DNA of 10,645 nt from Clostridium sp. (GTDB lineage Bacteria > Bacillota > Clostridia > Clostridiales > Clostridiaceae). Every line of letters begins with the position of its first letter. The stretch's first letter is position 1. The stretch covers positions 1 through 10,645 of the forward strand of contig JAAZGI010000310.1 of the NCBI GenBank assembly GCA_012511315.1, given 5' to 3'. The translations under genes were made by a program, and so were the position numbers. This document shows, piece by piece, positions 1-8,536 of the stretch. The notes below the pieces were generated by a model. It was not told the origin of the DNA and made no database searches. It was given only the letters and a program-made list of their open reading frames with translations.

Positions 1-1993
1 CTTCATCATTGACTAGGTAAGGCAATGTAATATGATCCTGACCAGCCATCATTTCATTGTACTCCATAGAGGTTGTTATCGCATTCTCATTTCTAGCCCA
101 CGCACGTCTAGCTACTCCGCCCATAACGTCCCAAGGCATCGCTGACTTAAGCACCTCGTCAATGCGTTCTGATCCATCCAGAACGCAGCCAAATCCACCA
201 TTAATTGATTTTCCAATGCCAACGCCGCCACCATTATGTAAAGCGATAAGACTCATGCCACGGGCAGCATTTCCAGCAAAAATTTGTGTTGCTTGATCGG
301 CCATAATATTAGATCCATCTTTAATATTAGAAGTTTCACGGAATGGCGAATCCGTTCCACCGGTATCGTGATGATCACGGCCAAGCATGACTGGTCCAAT
401 CTCACCTTTTCGAACCATATCGTTAAACTTTAGAGCAATATCCCGGCGTCCAATGGCATCCGAATATAGAATTCTTGCTTGGGTACCAACCACTAATTTA
501 TTTTTTTCCGCATCGCGAATCCAAATCCAGTTATCACGGTCTTGATATCGACGATCGGGATTGATGGCTTCCATGGCAGCTTGGTCCGTTTTTCTTAAGT
601 CTTCTGGTTTTCCAGACAAGCATACCCAGCGGAATGGTCCATAGCCAAAATCAAAGAGTCTTGGTCCCAAGATATCTTCCACATAAGACGGCCAAATGAA
701 ACCATCTTTATCATCGATACCATTTTTAGAAATTTCTTGAACGCCAGCATCATAGATTGCTTTCATAAATGAGTTGCCATAGTCAAAGAAATAAGTACCA
801 CGAGAGGTTAAGGTTTTGATTGCTTCAAAATGCTTTTTCAATGTTTCATCAACTAAATTGTGGAACTTGTCAGGCTCTTCAGCTAATAATCTCGTCCGCT
901 CTTCAAAAGAAATTCCTGATGGACAGTAGCCCCCTGTATAAGGCTCATGACAAGAAGTTTGGTCAGAAAGTAAGTCGATGTGAATAGTATGTTCAATAGC
1001 GTAATCAAGTAAATCAACAATATTACCATGGAAAGCAATGGAAACTGCTTCTTTTTGATCCATCGCCTCTTTAGCTCGCTTAAACGCTGCTTCTGCCGTT
1101 TCAACTACTTCGCCAACCCAACCTTGATCGTGACGAGTTTTAATTCTTGAGGCATCCACTTCTGCAATAATACCAACACCACCGGCAATTTCGACAGCTT
1201 TACCCTGGGCGCCACTCATACCACCTAACCCTGAGGTAATAAATAGTTTGCCGGCTAAGTTGCCTTCATTTGGAATTCCTAGCATCAGTCGACCCGCATT
1301 AAGCAAGGTATTATAGGTACCATGCACAATACCCTGCGGTCCGATATACATCCAACCTCCCGCTGTCATCTGACCGTAATTTGCAACTCCAAGGGCTGAC
1401 GCGCGGTTAAAGTTGTCCAGGTCATCATACATGCCGATCATTAAACCATTTGTAATAATGACCCGGGGTGCCTCTGGGCGACTATGGAAAAGCCCCACAG
1501 GATGACCAGAGTAAAGAACTAAGGTCTTGTTTTCATCAAGTTCTTCCAAGTACTTCATAATCAACTGATATTGCATCCAGTTTTGACAGACAGCACCAGT
1601 TTCTCCATAAGTTATCAATTCATAGGGATAGAGTGCTACATTAAAATCCAAGTTATTGTCAATCATCACTTGGAAGGCTTTCCCTTCTGTGCAATTTGAT
1701 TTGTAGTCATCAATGGGTCGGCCATAAATCCTTTCCTTTGGATAGTAACGATATCCATAGATCTTCCCTTTTTCTTCCAACTCTTGGTAGAATTCCTTGG
1801 CCATTTGTTTATGGTGTTGTTCAGGAATATAACGTAGAGCATTTTTTATAGCCAGCAGTTTATCTGCCTCAGATAGGTGGACAGTCCGCTTTGGCGCACG
1901 GCGAATCCCTTCTTTAAACTTAGGATACTCTGGCAGTTCATCATCAAGCCGAATTGTCATTGCATTTTTGATTTGTTCGTTATTCATATTCAT
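1..1993 (-). CDS. hutU: Urocanate hydratase (urocanase), long form, 3' end cut by window edge
   Basis: Converts urocanate to imidazolone propionate, the second step of histidine degradation, in the cytoplasm with tightly bound NAD+ as electrophile (EC 4.2.1.49; family knowledge). I translated 664 uninterrupted codons from an ATG at 1993. The NAD-site glycine-rich stretch GLGGMSGAQ lies at residues 255-263, and other family blocks are GQMTAGGWMYIGPQG (about 207-221), GPFRWVCLSG (452-461) and GRDHHDTGG (538-546). The protein matches the roughly 670-residue form rather than the roughly 555-residue Bacillus/Pseudomonas form, so only about ten codons should be missing at the left edge. The start is set by AAGGAGG (1999-2005) five bases upstream; a second in-frame ATG six bases later is possible. 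In the block equivalent to the classical FQGLPARICW signature, this protein has GTQARILY (503-510), with Leu509 where the signature has Cys. The gene is 163 bases downstream of the BTAD regulator in the same direction. Confidence 0.97.
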   Translation of the reverse strand, partial: MNMNNEQIKNAMTIRLDDELPEYPKFKEGIRRAPKRTVHLSEADKLLAIKNALRYIPEQHHKQMAKEFYQELEEKGKIYGYRYYPKERIYGRPIDDYKSNCTEGKAFQVMIDNNLDFNVALYPYELITYGETGAVCQNWMQYQLIMKYLEELDENKTLVLYSGHPVGLFHSRPEAPRVIITNGLMIGMYDDLDNFNRASALGVANYGQMTAGGWMYIGPQGIVHGTYNTLLNAGRLMLGIPNEGNLAGKLFITSGLGGMSGAQGKAVEIAGGVGIIAEVDASRIKTRHDQGWVGEVVETAEAAFKRAKEAMDQKEAVSIAFHGNIVDLLDYAIEHTIHIDLLSDQTSCHEPYTGGYCPSGISFEERTRLLAEEPDKFHNLVDETLKKHFEAIKTLTSRGTYFFDYGNSFMKAIYDAGVQEISKNGIDDKDGFIWPSYVEDILGPRLFDFGYGPFRWVCLSGKPEDLRKTDQAAMEAINPDRRYQDRDNWIWIRDAEKNKLVVGTQARILYSDAIGRRDIALKFNDMVRKGEIGPVMLGRDHHDTGGTDSPFRETSNIKDGSNIMADQATQIFAGNAARGMSLIALHNGGGVGIGKSINGGFGCVLDGSERIDEVLKSAMPWDVMGGVARRAWARNENAITTSMEYNEMMAGQDHITLPYLVNDE

Positions 1994-2006
1994 CTTTGCC
2001 TCCTTA

Positions 2007-2156
2007 TTTTTTAACCCAACGAGCTACTTTTATCTTCATAGTTCTATTGTAATGGATAATCATCATTTAATCGTCAATTTTCAGCCCTAATATAACCATT
2101 TACATTTATTAATTCGATAATTTATATGCGTCAAAGTTGCAATTTTGCTGCTATCG
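2007..2156 (-). promoter_or_regulatory. Upstream region of hutU
   Basis: This AT-rich gap separates the regulator stop from the hutU ribosome binding site. Read on the minus strand it has two TTGACG hexamers (2129-2134 and 2072-2077) that resemble -35 boxes. Neither has a good -10 box at 16-18 bases; a TACAAT at 2046-2051 lies 20 bases from the nearer one. The pentamer TGACG occurs three times (2155-2159, 2129-2133, 2072-2076), unevenly spaced. No strong terminator follows the regulator gene, so hutU may be read partly from the regulator transcript. The region is a likely promoter or operator site, but I cannot fix a transcription start. Confidence 0.35.
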
Positions 2157-4865
2157 TCATTTTTGTTGCACCTTATACCGACTCATCTCCTTCACCAATT
2201 TCTCAATTAGCACTTCCTCCCCTTTTCTTCGGTCAGCTTTATGGAAAATTTGAGCATTCACTAAATGGCTACGAGCAACTTTCAAATTCCCCTCTTGGAG
2301 TCTGATGAGACCAAGAATTGCTTCTGTGCTCGGTCGTTTCCAATGAGTTCCTAAAATTTGATATTCCATTAAAGCTAACCCAAGGATTCGATCCGCCGCC
2401 TCAAAGCGACCCTGCGCCCAAAGAAATCGTCCATACTCAGCATATAAAATATCTAAACACTTATGCAATCGTCCCTCAACCAAGCTGATAGATGCTAGAA
2501 ATGCTTTATCTGCTCCTTTTATATCTCCCATTGCCTCTCGAGTCCGCCCTATGTAGTTTAATGTTCCTGCTCGAGCTAAAAATCCTGTCTTTACATATCG
2601 AGGTTTCCTTAAAATCTCATCCGCCTCATTAAACTGCTTTAATGCTTCTTCAAAGTTTCTTTGGTTAAACTGATTCAAACCAGACAAGCGCAAAACCTCA
2701 GCCCGCCTATGTTGGTTCTCATCATCTTTCAAATGATGAATTAATTTTTCCGCTCGCTGAATATTCTCCTCCATAATGCTTCGATTATCTTTTTGTATTC
2801 CATAATGAATCAGTTCAATGGTAGCCTTTAATAAATACTCCCAGTCATCTACTTCTTCGGCTTGCTTAACAACCTGGCGGATTATAAGCACTCCTTCATC
2901 CTGCCTGCCCCCAGCAATCATACGACGTCCTTTAAGGTAATCAGTAACTAATAGCATTCTTGCCGCTTTTGTGCTCGGTTGGCTTTGGAAATAAAGCTCA
3001 ACTTCCTTAGCAACCTCTTCCAGCAAGGCATACTGCTTTAATCTCATTTGATCGGGATGGTCCGGAACATCATCTGGCTCCATATCCGAGGGATACATTT
3101 GATCATAAAAATTTAAAGTTAATTCCAAGAGAAGTAGTTGATGGCTAAGATAACTTTCATCATCATAAGCTTTCTTAAAGTGCCACGCTCTAAATCGGGC
3201 CTCCTCACGTCTGGAAGCACTTGGAAACGGAGCATGTTTTCCTGCTAACTCATGGAGATTTACTCGGTAAAATTCAGGTAGCCGATTATAAATCCATTCA
3301 CGCAATGGCGGATATTTGAAATATAAAAGTTTATCAGATTCAATTACGAGGCCTTTGTGAACCAACTCTTTTAGTAGATTCATCCAGTCCAATGGTTGAG
3401 GAGCAAGAGCTTCAACTAAACCTGGACTAAAACCTTCGATATAAATGCTTGAGATTTCCATCAATTGTCTTTCTTCCCTTGATAGACCAGCCGTCAATTG
3501 AGTAAACAATAAGTCTAGTCGTCCTTTGGGTTCTAAATATTCTTGGGCAAGTAAGACATTGCCTTGAGAATAGTCATAAACCTTCTTAAACTCACCGCTT
3601 CCTAGTGAGCCCTTAAAGGTATGTTCATGGGCTTTCAAATATTCCATTAATTCTGTCTCACTTAATAGTGGTAGTTCGATTTCACTAACTTCCCCTTGAT
3701 AAACCAACAATCGTAACGGGTCACAGCTCGCTAGAAAAGCAGAAGTTGTTTTTAAAAGGAAGAAAACGTCATTTTGCTTAAAAGAAAGAAAGTCAATTAA
3801 ATAAACCAAACTCTCGGAATCAATATATTCTAGATGTTCAGTCACACAAACCACTGGCTGATCTGCCGAATCGTAATTTAGTCTAGGAAAATTTTCAATG
3901 GGTTGCCCTTTAAATTGCCGACTCCATTTCACTAGAAATCCCTTGGGTATCTTTTGGTTAGAAAAATCCAGACGAAGTGTGTAAACTTTATTTCTGATTG
4001 ACTCTAAAAAACTACAAACTAAATCAGTTCGACCAGCTCCTAATTCTCCATGCACAAGGGCATGGGCTGATTTGCTTTTATTTTCAAACCCATTAAACAA
4101 TTCTTTTAAGGCGCTCAATTGGGGGCTTTCTCTGCCTTTGAAATTCAGTTTCCCTTCGCTTTGCCGCTTGTAATCTTGGATAGAGTCTGCCAGTTTTAAT
4201 GTTTCAATCTCCGGTTCCACTGACAAATCGTCTTTTAAAATTGTTTTCATTTTAAAAAAACTGGCCAGGGCATCGTTATATTGACCTTCTTTAGCATAGT
4301 TTTTCATTAAGCTTCGCAAAGTCATTTCATCGTAGGGCTCTGCTTTTAAGATATCCTTTGCCATAGTGATCACTTTATAACTCTCACCAGATCGAATCGC
4401 CCTTTGCAATTGCGTTCTTAGATTGCCCATCATGATTGATTGGTATGCGGTTCGCATGGATAGTAGCCAGGTCTCGTAAACCGGATTGTTTTTAAGTTCT
4501 CGACTTTGCATAAAGATGGTAGAAGTGTATCCTGTCAACTCCTCATCAGGCGAAGATTCCACAATGCGATCGACATCCTTAAATAATATGATGTCTTTTG
4601 AAATATGAATCCTCTCTCGGGTTGATGCTTGGAATAAATCCACACCAAGGCCACGACGAATTTCATACAAACTATTACGCAAGGATGACTTTCCTTTGGA
4701 CAGCTCGTGTCGCGGCCAAAAAATGGATGTCACTTCACTGCGGTCCAACTTTTCATGACAAAGAAGAAAAAACAATAGGGCTTCCAGCTTTTTCTTTCCC
4801 AATATTTTTTCTTCTTTGTCAATGTAAATTCTCGGCTCACCCAAAAAGAAAACCTCTACTTGCAT
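2157..4865 (-). CDS. BTAD (SARP-type) transcriptional regulator with degenerate ATPase core and TPR-like repeats
   Basis: Probable cytoplasmic DNA-binding regulator of 902 residues. An OmpR/SARP-like winged helix occupies about residues 1-95, with the typical run KSSLRNSLYEIRRGLG at 59-74. A bacterial transcriptional activator domain follows at about 96-235 (PYDEMTLRSLMKNYAKEGQYNDAL, then VEPEIETLKL). An NTPase-like core starts near 242; its P-loop is GELGAGRT (273-280), with Arg in place of the usual Lys, so nucleotide binding may be weak or lost. The C-terminal third (about 610-890) is helical with TPR-like units near 721-754, 766-797, 809-836 and 849-877. I chose the ATG at 4865 because GGAGG sits five bases upstream; an in-frame ATG at 4883 would add six residues but has only a poor ribosome site. 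Large multi-domain regulators of this plan often sense a ligand or partner through the C-terminal part (family knowledge). Its place upstream of hutU makes control of histidine use a reasonable inference. The DNA target and ligand are unknown. Confidence 0.88.
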   Translation of the reverse strand: MQVEVFFLGEPRIYIDKEEKILGKKKLEALLFFLLCHEKLDRSEVTSIFWPRHELSKGKSSLRNSLYEIRRGLGVDLFQASTRERIHISKDIILFKDVDRIVESSPDEELTGYTSTIFMQSRELKNNPVYETWLLSMRTAYQSIMMGNLRTQLQRAIRSGESYKVITMAKDILKAEPYDEMTLRSLMKNYAKEGQYNDALASFFKMKTILKDDLSVEPEIETLKLADSIQDYKRQSEGKLNFKGRESPQLSALKELFNGFENKSKSAHALVHGELGAGRTDLVCSFLESIRNKVYTLRLDFSNQKIPKGFLVKWSRQFKGQPIENFPRLNYDSADQPVVCVTEHLEYIDSESLVYLIDFLSFKQNDVFFLLKTTSAFLASCDPLRLLVYQGEVSEIELPLLSETELMEYLKAHEHTFKGSLGSGEFKKVYDYSQGNVLLAQEYLEPKGRLDLLFTQLTAGLSREERQLMEISSIYIEGFSPGLVEALAPQPLDWMNLLKELVHKGLVIESDKLLYFKYPPLREWIYNRLPEFYRVNLHELAGKHAPFPSASRREEARFRAWHFKKAYDDESYLSHQLLLLELTLNFYDQMYPSDMEPDDVPDHPDQMRLKQYALLEEVAKEVELYFQSQPSTKAARMLLVTDYLKGRRMIAGGRQDEGVLIIRQVVKQAEEVDDWEYLLKATIELIHYGIQKDNRSIMEENIQRAEKLIHHLKDDENQHRRAEVLRLSGLNQFNQRNFEEALKQFNEADEILRKPRYVKTGFLARAGTLNYIGRTREAMGDIKGADKAFLASISLVEGRLHKCLDILYAEYGRFLWAQGRFEAADRILGLALMEYQILGTHWKRPSTEAILGLIRLQEGNLKVARSHLVNAQIFHKADRRKGEEVLIEKLVKEMSRYKVQQK

Positions 4866-4870
4866 GAATA

Positions 4871-4875
4871 CCTCC
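4871..4875 (-). promoter_or_regulatory. Ribosome binding site that decides the regulator start
   Basis: GGAGG on the minus strand lies five bases before the ATG at 4865. It falls inside the short extension that the ATG at 4883 would add, which argues for the internal start. Confidence 0.7.
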
Positions 4876-4934
4876 ATCGTCATTTCTTATCTTTATCATA
4901 CACTAGGCTGATGTTTTTTGGCTATAAAAATCCC

Positions 4935-4964
4935 TTCGAGTCTACCCCTTATAACTGTTATAAT
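4935..4964 (+). promoter_or_regulatory. Candidate promoter of the M24 peptidase gene
   Basis: A perfect TATAAT at 4959-4964 lies 40 bases before the ATG of the peptidase gene. The hexamer 18 bases upstream is TTCGAG (4935-4940), a poor -35 box, so an activator may be needed. The 121-139 bases between the divergent regulator and peptidase genes must also hold the regulator promoter, which I could not place. Confidence 0.55.
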
Positions 4965-5004
4965 GGAATCAAACTACACCTCTACCTGAAAGGAGTCTTA
5001 TTTT

Positions 5005-6087
5005 ATGAATCCCAATCGTTTAGCGGCCATCTGTCACTTGATGGAAAAACACCAAGCAGAACAGCTGATTATTTCTGATCCCTCCACCATTTTTTATCTT
5101 ACAGGAACCTGGTTTTCTCCTGGTGAGCGTCTTTCTGCGCTTTTAGTAAAGCAAACCGGCGAAACTCTTTTGATTAATAATGAACTGTTCCCTCTTCCTG
5201 AAAACTTTAAGATCCCTACTTATTGGATCAAAGATACTGATGATCAAATCCGTTTAATGGCTGATTTAATTACTTGTAAAAAGATAGCCGTGGATAAAAA
5301 TTGGCCAGCTCGTTTTTTAATTCCCCTCATGGAGCTTTTGCCTGACAATCATTTTTCTTTAGCCACTCCCATTACAGATGGGGCACGGTTGATTAAAGAT
5401 GCTTCGGAGCAAAATTTGATGCGGCATGCTTCTAGCCTAAACGACAGTGCCATGAAGCTTTTATCCCAGGAAGTCACTGAAGGTGTCACAGAAAAACAGT
5501 TAGCTAAGCGTTTAGCAGAAATCTACGTCGAGTTAAACACAGACGGCTTTTCCTTTGATCCTATTGTTGCCTTTGGTGCAAATGGTGCTGATCCCCACCA
5601 TGAAATTGATGACACTCCAATTAAAAACGGAGATAGCATCATCATAGATATCGGCTGTAAGAAAGATTCCTATAGCTCCGATATGACTAGAACTTTTTTC
5701 TTCCAAGAAGTCTCTGAAAAATCTCGCGAAGTCTATGAAACTGTAAAAGAAGCTAATCTTTTAGCCATACAGGCAGCCAAGCCTGGCAATCGGTTCTCTG
5801 ATGTTGATAAGGCAGCTCGTGACTATATCTCAGCTAAGGGTTACGGTGAGTATTTCACGCATCGTACAGGCCACGGAATTGGTATTGATGTCCATGAACC
5901 AGAAGATGTTTCCAGTAGCAATGAGTCCATCCTAAAACCAGGTATGATTTTCTCCATCGAACCTGGAATTTATCTGTCTGGTGAAATCGGTGTTCGAATC
6001 GAAGACCTTGTGTTAATCACAGAAGATGGGTGTGAAGTCCTCAATGAAGTTAGTAAAGACTTAACAATTCTAGAATCAAAAGAGTAG
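5005..6087 (+). CDS. M24 family metallopeptidase, Xaa-Pro aminopeptidase/dipeptidase type
   Basis: A 360-residue cytoplasmic metallopeptidase expected to release N-terminal residues in front of proline or to split Xaa-Pro dipeptides (family knowledge). The creatinase-like N-terminal domain spans about residues 3-130 and the pita-bread catalytic domain about 138-350. All five dinuclear metal ligands are visible: Asp215 (in IIIDIGCK), Asp226 (SSDMTRT), His290 (TGHGIGIDVHE), Glu319 (SIEPGIY) and Glu333 (VRIEDLVLI). His198 in DPHHE and His297 fit the substrate-site histidines. Length is normal and the gene looks intact. AAAGGAG (4989-4995) is nine bases from the ATG. It is divergent from the BTAD regulator and ends facing the PII-like gene. 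Possible role: peptide use or prolyl-peptide recycling. The exact substrate (dipeptide or longer) cannot be read from sequence, so I give no pepP or pepQ symbol. Confidence 0.93.
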   Translation: MNPNRLAAICHLMEKHQAEQLIISDPSTIFYLTGTWFSPGERLSALLVKQTGETLLINNELFPLPENFKIPTYWIKDTDDQIRLMADLITCKKIAVDKNWPARFLIPLMELLPDNHFSLATPITDGARLIKDASEQNLMRHASSLNDSAMKLLSQEVTEGVTEKQLAKRLAEIYVELNTDGFSFDPIVAFGANGADPHHEIDDTPIKNGDSIIIDIGCKKDSYSSDMTRTFFFQEVSEKSREVYETVKEANLLAIQAAKPGNRFSDVDKAARDYISAKGYGEYFTHRTGHGIGIDVHEPEDVSSSNESILKPGMIFSIEPGIYLSGEIGVRIEDLVLITEDGCEVLNEVSKDLTILESKE

Positions 6088-6197
6088 GTTCATGAATCAT
6101 GTCAAATAAAAACTAAAAGATGATCGGGTATGATACTGTTTGACACTAAAATCCATGCGATTCTCTGCGATTCCAAAATTTATAAAACCTGTGATAT

Positions 6198-6243
6198 AAA
6201 AAATGTAAGTGGATGAGCTGAAGTTCATCCACTTACATTTTTT
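6198..6243. terminator. Strong bidirectional rho-independent terminator
   Basis: A 19-base perfect inverted repeat (6198-6216 and 6225-6243) extends by a G-U and a C-G pair to a TGAA loop. A tracts at the left and T tracts at the right give a U-rich end on either strand. It lies 110 bases after the M24 stop and 52 bases after the PII-like stop, so it can serve both convergent genes. The rest of this 208-base gap shows no gene. Confidence 0.93.
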
Positions 6244-6295
6244 GTTGGAATATTGGTTTAGTCATTTCTATTTTATATTGTTTGCAATATCCTCT

Positions 6296-6964
6296 TTACT
6301 TGAAAATACCATAGGTACGGTTGGCATTTTGGACAAAAATAATACCATTACCCGGTTCATCCAACTTTAGGTCTTTTGCAATCTCATCGACAATTCGATC
6401 CGTTGCATCCACTTCTGACAGGATTAAGACGATTTCTTTCTCTGGTTCAATGTCCATGGCAAAGACTCGCCTCACTTCATGCACCCCAGCACCACGAGCA
6501 TTTATTATTGTTCCACCCTTGGATCCACCGCGTTCTGCTGCCTTGATAGCAACTTCCGCCATCCCTTTATCAACAATAGCATTTATAATATGGTACTTTA
6601 CTTGATTCATTTCATCCTCACCTTCCCTCGTCTCACACACAATATTTCTACTTCCGGTAATGTCACAAACTGACGTCGTGAAAGCTATTCCATGATTTGG
6701 CTTTGCAAATTGAAATTTCTCACTAATGTCAGCCGCTACTTTATAAGCAACATCCTGCTCTGCCAATAGGTAAAGAATCTCTTTGCGAATATCAGCTAAG
6801 CCCAAAAAGTCTAGTATTTTACTGGGAACTGTCCCCGTACCCATAGTGACGGTGCCTCCCTTTACGCCATGCTTTCTAGCATATTTAAGGATTCGCTCAG
6901 CTTGACCATCGTTGACAATGACGCAAATAAGTTCAGCTTTTATATTCCTAATTGTACTTGGCAT
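6296..6964 (-). CDS. Tandem PII-like (GlnB/GlnK-fold) regulatory protein
   Basis: A 222-residue soluble protein made of two PII-like domains, about residues 8-104 and 121-221, joined by a short acidic linker (ETREGEDE). Both domains share the order of strand, helix, KGGT strand (35-38 and 149-152), a KEI strand followed by an acidic residue, and a P-N-H-G-I or P-G-N-G-I turn (89-93 and 204-208). Canonical PII proteins are about 112-residue trimers with a long T-loop carrying a modifiable Tyr51; here that loop is short and I see no equivalent tyrosine. The start is uncertain: AAGGAGG (6977-6983) is 12 bases from the ATG at 6964 and three bases from an in-frame TTG at 6973, which would add three residues. 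The ATG lies one base after the stop of the upstream DUF1538 gene, so the two are surely cotranscribed. It probably senses a nucleotide or metabolite and acts on that membrane protein (inference). Ligand unknown. Confidence 0.85.
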   Translation of the reverse strand: MPSTIRNIKAELICVIVNDGQAERILKYARKHGVKGGTVTMGTGTVPSKILDFLGLADIRKEILYLLAEQDVAYKVAADISEKFQFAKPNHGIAFTTSVCDITGSRNIVCETREGEDEMNQVKYHIINAIVDKGMAEVAIKAAERGGSKGGTIINARGAGVHEVRRVFAMDIEPEKEIVLILSEVDATDRIVDEIAKDLKLDEPGNGIIFVQNANRTYGIFK

Positions 6965-6965
6965 A

Positions 6966-8447
6966 TTAATCAACCGCCTCCTTTTTAGACTTTACTTTAA
7001 AGATAATTCCCAGAATCAGTAAGGCAACAATCGGTGTGGTTGCAACTAAAGCAATCAGTCCAAACCCATCCACCATGACATCTGCATGGGGGATAGCCTG
7101 TGCTGCCCCTTGGGCAAAGGCTAATATAAATGTCGCCGTCATTGGACCGGATGCGACACCACCTGAGTCAAAGGCGATCCCGACAAAGAGCTCTGGAGCG
7201 AAGTGAGCTAAAATAATTGAAATCAGATACCCTGGTAATAGATAATGCCATAGTTGAACCTGAGGCACTATAATCCGGATAATGGAAAGAGAAACGGCAA
7301 GGGCAACTCCTATTGATAATGTTGCCATAACGATATTACGACGCACATAACCACTGGTTACATCTTCTATTTGATGGGTCAAAACATACACCGCAGGCTC
7401 TGCTAAAATCGTCACCATCCCCAAAATAAATGCAACCCCAATTATATAACCCATGTGATCTAAAGAGGCTAACTCATAACCTACCACTCGACCTACTCCC
7501 ATAAAGCCACCGTTAACCCCTAAAAGGAATAAAACTAGCCCTAGGAATGTAAATAAAATACCAAAGAGGACCTTACGAACGTTGGATCTGGACATTTTAA
7601 AGGATGTAATCTGGAAAAATATATATATAATTAAGATTGGCAATAAAGCTATGGCAATTTCCTTTGCAATAATTGGTAATTTCGTTAGAAACACACCTAC
7701 AATTGATGAGCCAACAACTTCAACATCGACCTCTCCTGAAATTTCACCCACTCGAAAGATTAGACTCATAACCATAATTCCTAGGATAGCTCCTGTAGAG
7801 GCTAGACCTACGAGTCCGAAACTGTCATTCCCTGATGATTTACTATCTTTCTTCATTTTAGAGACACCCAGTGCTAATCCCAAAATAAAAGGAACGGTTA
7901 AAGCCCCCGTAGTAGCACCTGAGGAGTCAAATGAAATCGCTAAAAATTCAGGTGACATTAATACTGCCAAGGCTAGGATAATCCCATAAACAATCGTCAG
8001 CATTATATGCAGAGGGAAGTTTTGTACAATTCGAACTAGTCCTAAGGTTAACATCACAGCAACGCCAATACTAACCACTAGAAGAATTAAAAGCTTTGAT
8101 AATAATCCCCCCGTTACCATATCCACTTGATCCGCCAAAATATGCAAATCAGGTTCAGCAATTGAAATGAAGAAGCCTAGGATTAAACCTGTAATAATTA
8201 AAAACCAAAGTTTACCTGATTTTGCCAAGGTTGTTCCTAGATTCACTCCAATGGGAGTAATTCCCAACTCTACCCCAAATAAAAAGATTGTAAGTCCTAT
8301 AATTATCAAGACAGATCCAAGAAGGAATCTTGCCATGACCCCCTCTTCCATGGGCACTAAGGTTAAGTTAAGAATAATTACAATTGTAACAATTGGTAGC
8401 ACCGACATTAATACTTCTTTAAGTTTTGAATAAATAACGTTCAACAA
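6966..8447 (-). CDS. DUF1538 family integral membrane protein, two-repeat putative transporter
   Basis: A very hydrophobic protein of 493 residues with many predicted membrane segments and a basic C-terminus (KVKSKKEAVD). It consists of two homologous halves, about residues 11-233 and 258-485. Matching blocks are GITPIGVNLG (62-71) with GGFMGVGRVVG (313-323), IAEPDLHILADQV (96-108) with LAEPAVYVLTHQI (348-360), PEFLAISFDSSGATTGALT (166-184) with PELFVGIAFDSGGVASGPMT (418-437), and DSFGLVGLAST (208-218) with DGFGLIALVAT (460-470). The repeated AEP and FDSxG elements in hydrophobic surroundings resemble substrate or ion sites of transporters, but the family has no function known to me. The start is TTG at 8447; a second TTG at 8444 has a better seven-base spacing from the ribosome site. 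It is first in an operon with the PII-like gene. Transport of an ion or nitrogen compound is inference. Confidence 0.87.
   Translation of the reverse strand: MLNVIYSKLKEVLMSVLPIVTIVIILNLTLVPMEEGVMARFLLGSVLIIIGLTIFLFGVELGITPIGVNLGTTLAKSGKLWFLIITGLILGFFISIAEPDLHILADQVDMVTGGLLSKLLILLVVSIGVAVMLTLGLVRIVQNFPLHIMLTIVYGIILALAVLMSPEFLAISFDSSGATTGALTVPFILGLALGVSKMKKDSKSSGNDSFGLVGLASTGAILGIMVMSLIFRVGEISGEVDVEVVGSSIVGVFLTKLPIIAKEIAIALLPILIIYIFFQITSFKMSRSNVRKVLFGILFTFLGLVLFLLGVNGGFMGVGRVVGYELASLDHMGYIIGVAFILGMVTILAEPAVYVLTHQIEDVTSGYVRRNIVMATLSIGVALAVSLSIIRIIVPQVQLWHYLLPGYLISIILAHFAPELFVGIAFDSGGVASGPMTATFILAFAQGAAQAIPHADVMVDGFGLIALVATTPIVALLILGIIFKVKSKKEAVD
6977..6983 (-). promoter_or_regulatory. Ribosome binding site of the PII-like gene, inside the upstream gene
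   Basis: A full AAGGAGG on the minus strand lies within the last codons of the DUF1538 gene. Its spacing is awkward for both candidate starts: three bases to TTG 6973 and 12 bases to ATG 6964. The tight junction suggests translational coupling. Confidence 0.6.
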
Positions 8448-8451
8448 ACCA

Positions 8452-8458
8452 CTCCCTT
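8452..8458 (-). promoter_or_regulatory. Ribosome binding site of the DUF1538 gene
   Basis: AAGGGAG on the minus strand precedes two consecutive TTG codons, four bases from the first and seven from the second. No ATG is available nearby; the first in-frame ATG is at codon 14. A TTG start is therefore likely. Confidence 0.55.
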
Positions 8459-8536
8459 TTCCAAATTTTAAAATAAAAGGATCTTTGGTCCCTGGTCTAT
8501 TTAGCTTTTAATCATTCCATAGAATGTTTACCTAAT

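Noticed and set aside
57..1104. Open frames at 57-296 (plus) and 883-1104 (minus)
   Set aside because: Both overlap hutU in other frames, and the hutU translation is uninterrupted and matches its family throughout.
4598..5078. Plus-strand open frames overlapping the regulator start and the M24 start (4598-4867 and 4860-5078)
   Set aside because: They overlap the regulator N-terminal winged helix and the peptidase start, both of which have good ribosome sites; these frames do not.
6321..6673. Plus-strand open frames opposite the PII-like gene
   Set aside because: They are antisense to a gene with clear domain structure and have no ribosome sites.
7582..8433. Two plus-strand open frames opposite the DUF1538 gene (7582-7989 and 8167-8433)
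   Set aside because: They lie entirely antisense to a clear membrane-protein gene, and their proline/isoleucine/lysine-rich translations are the usual mirror of hydrophobic codons.
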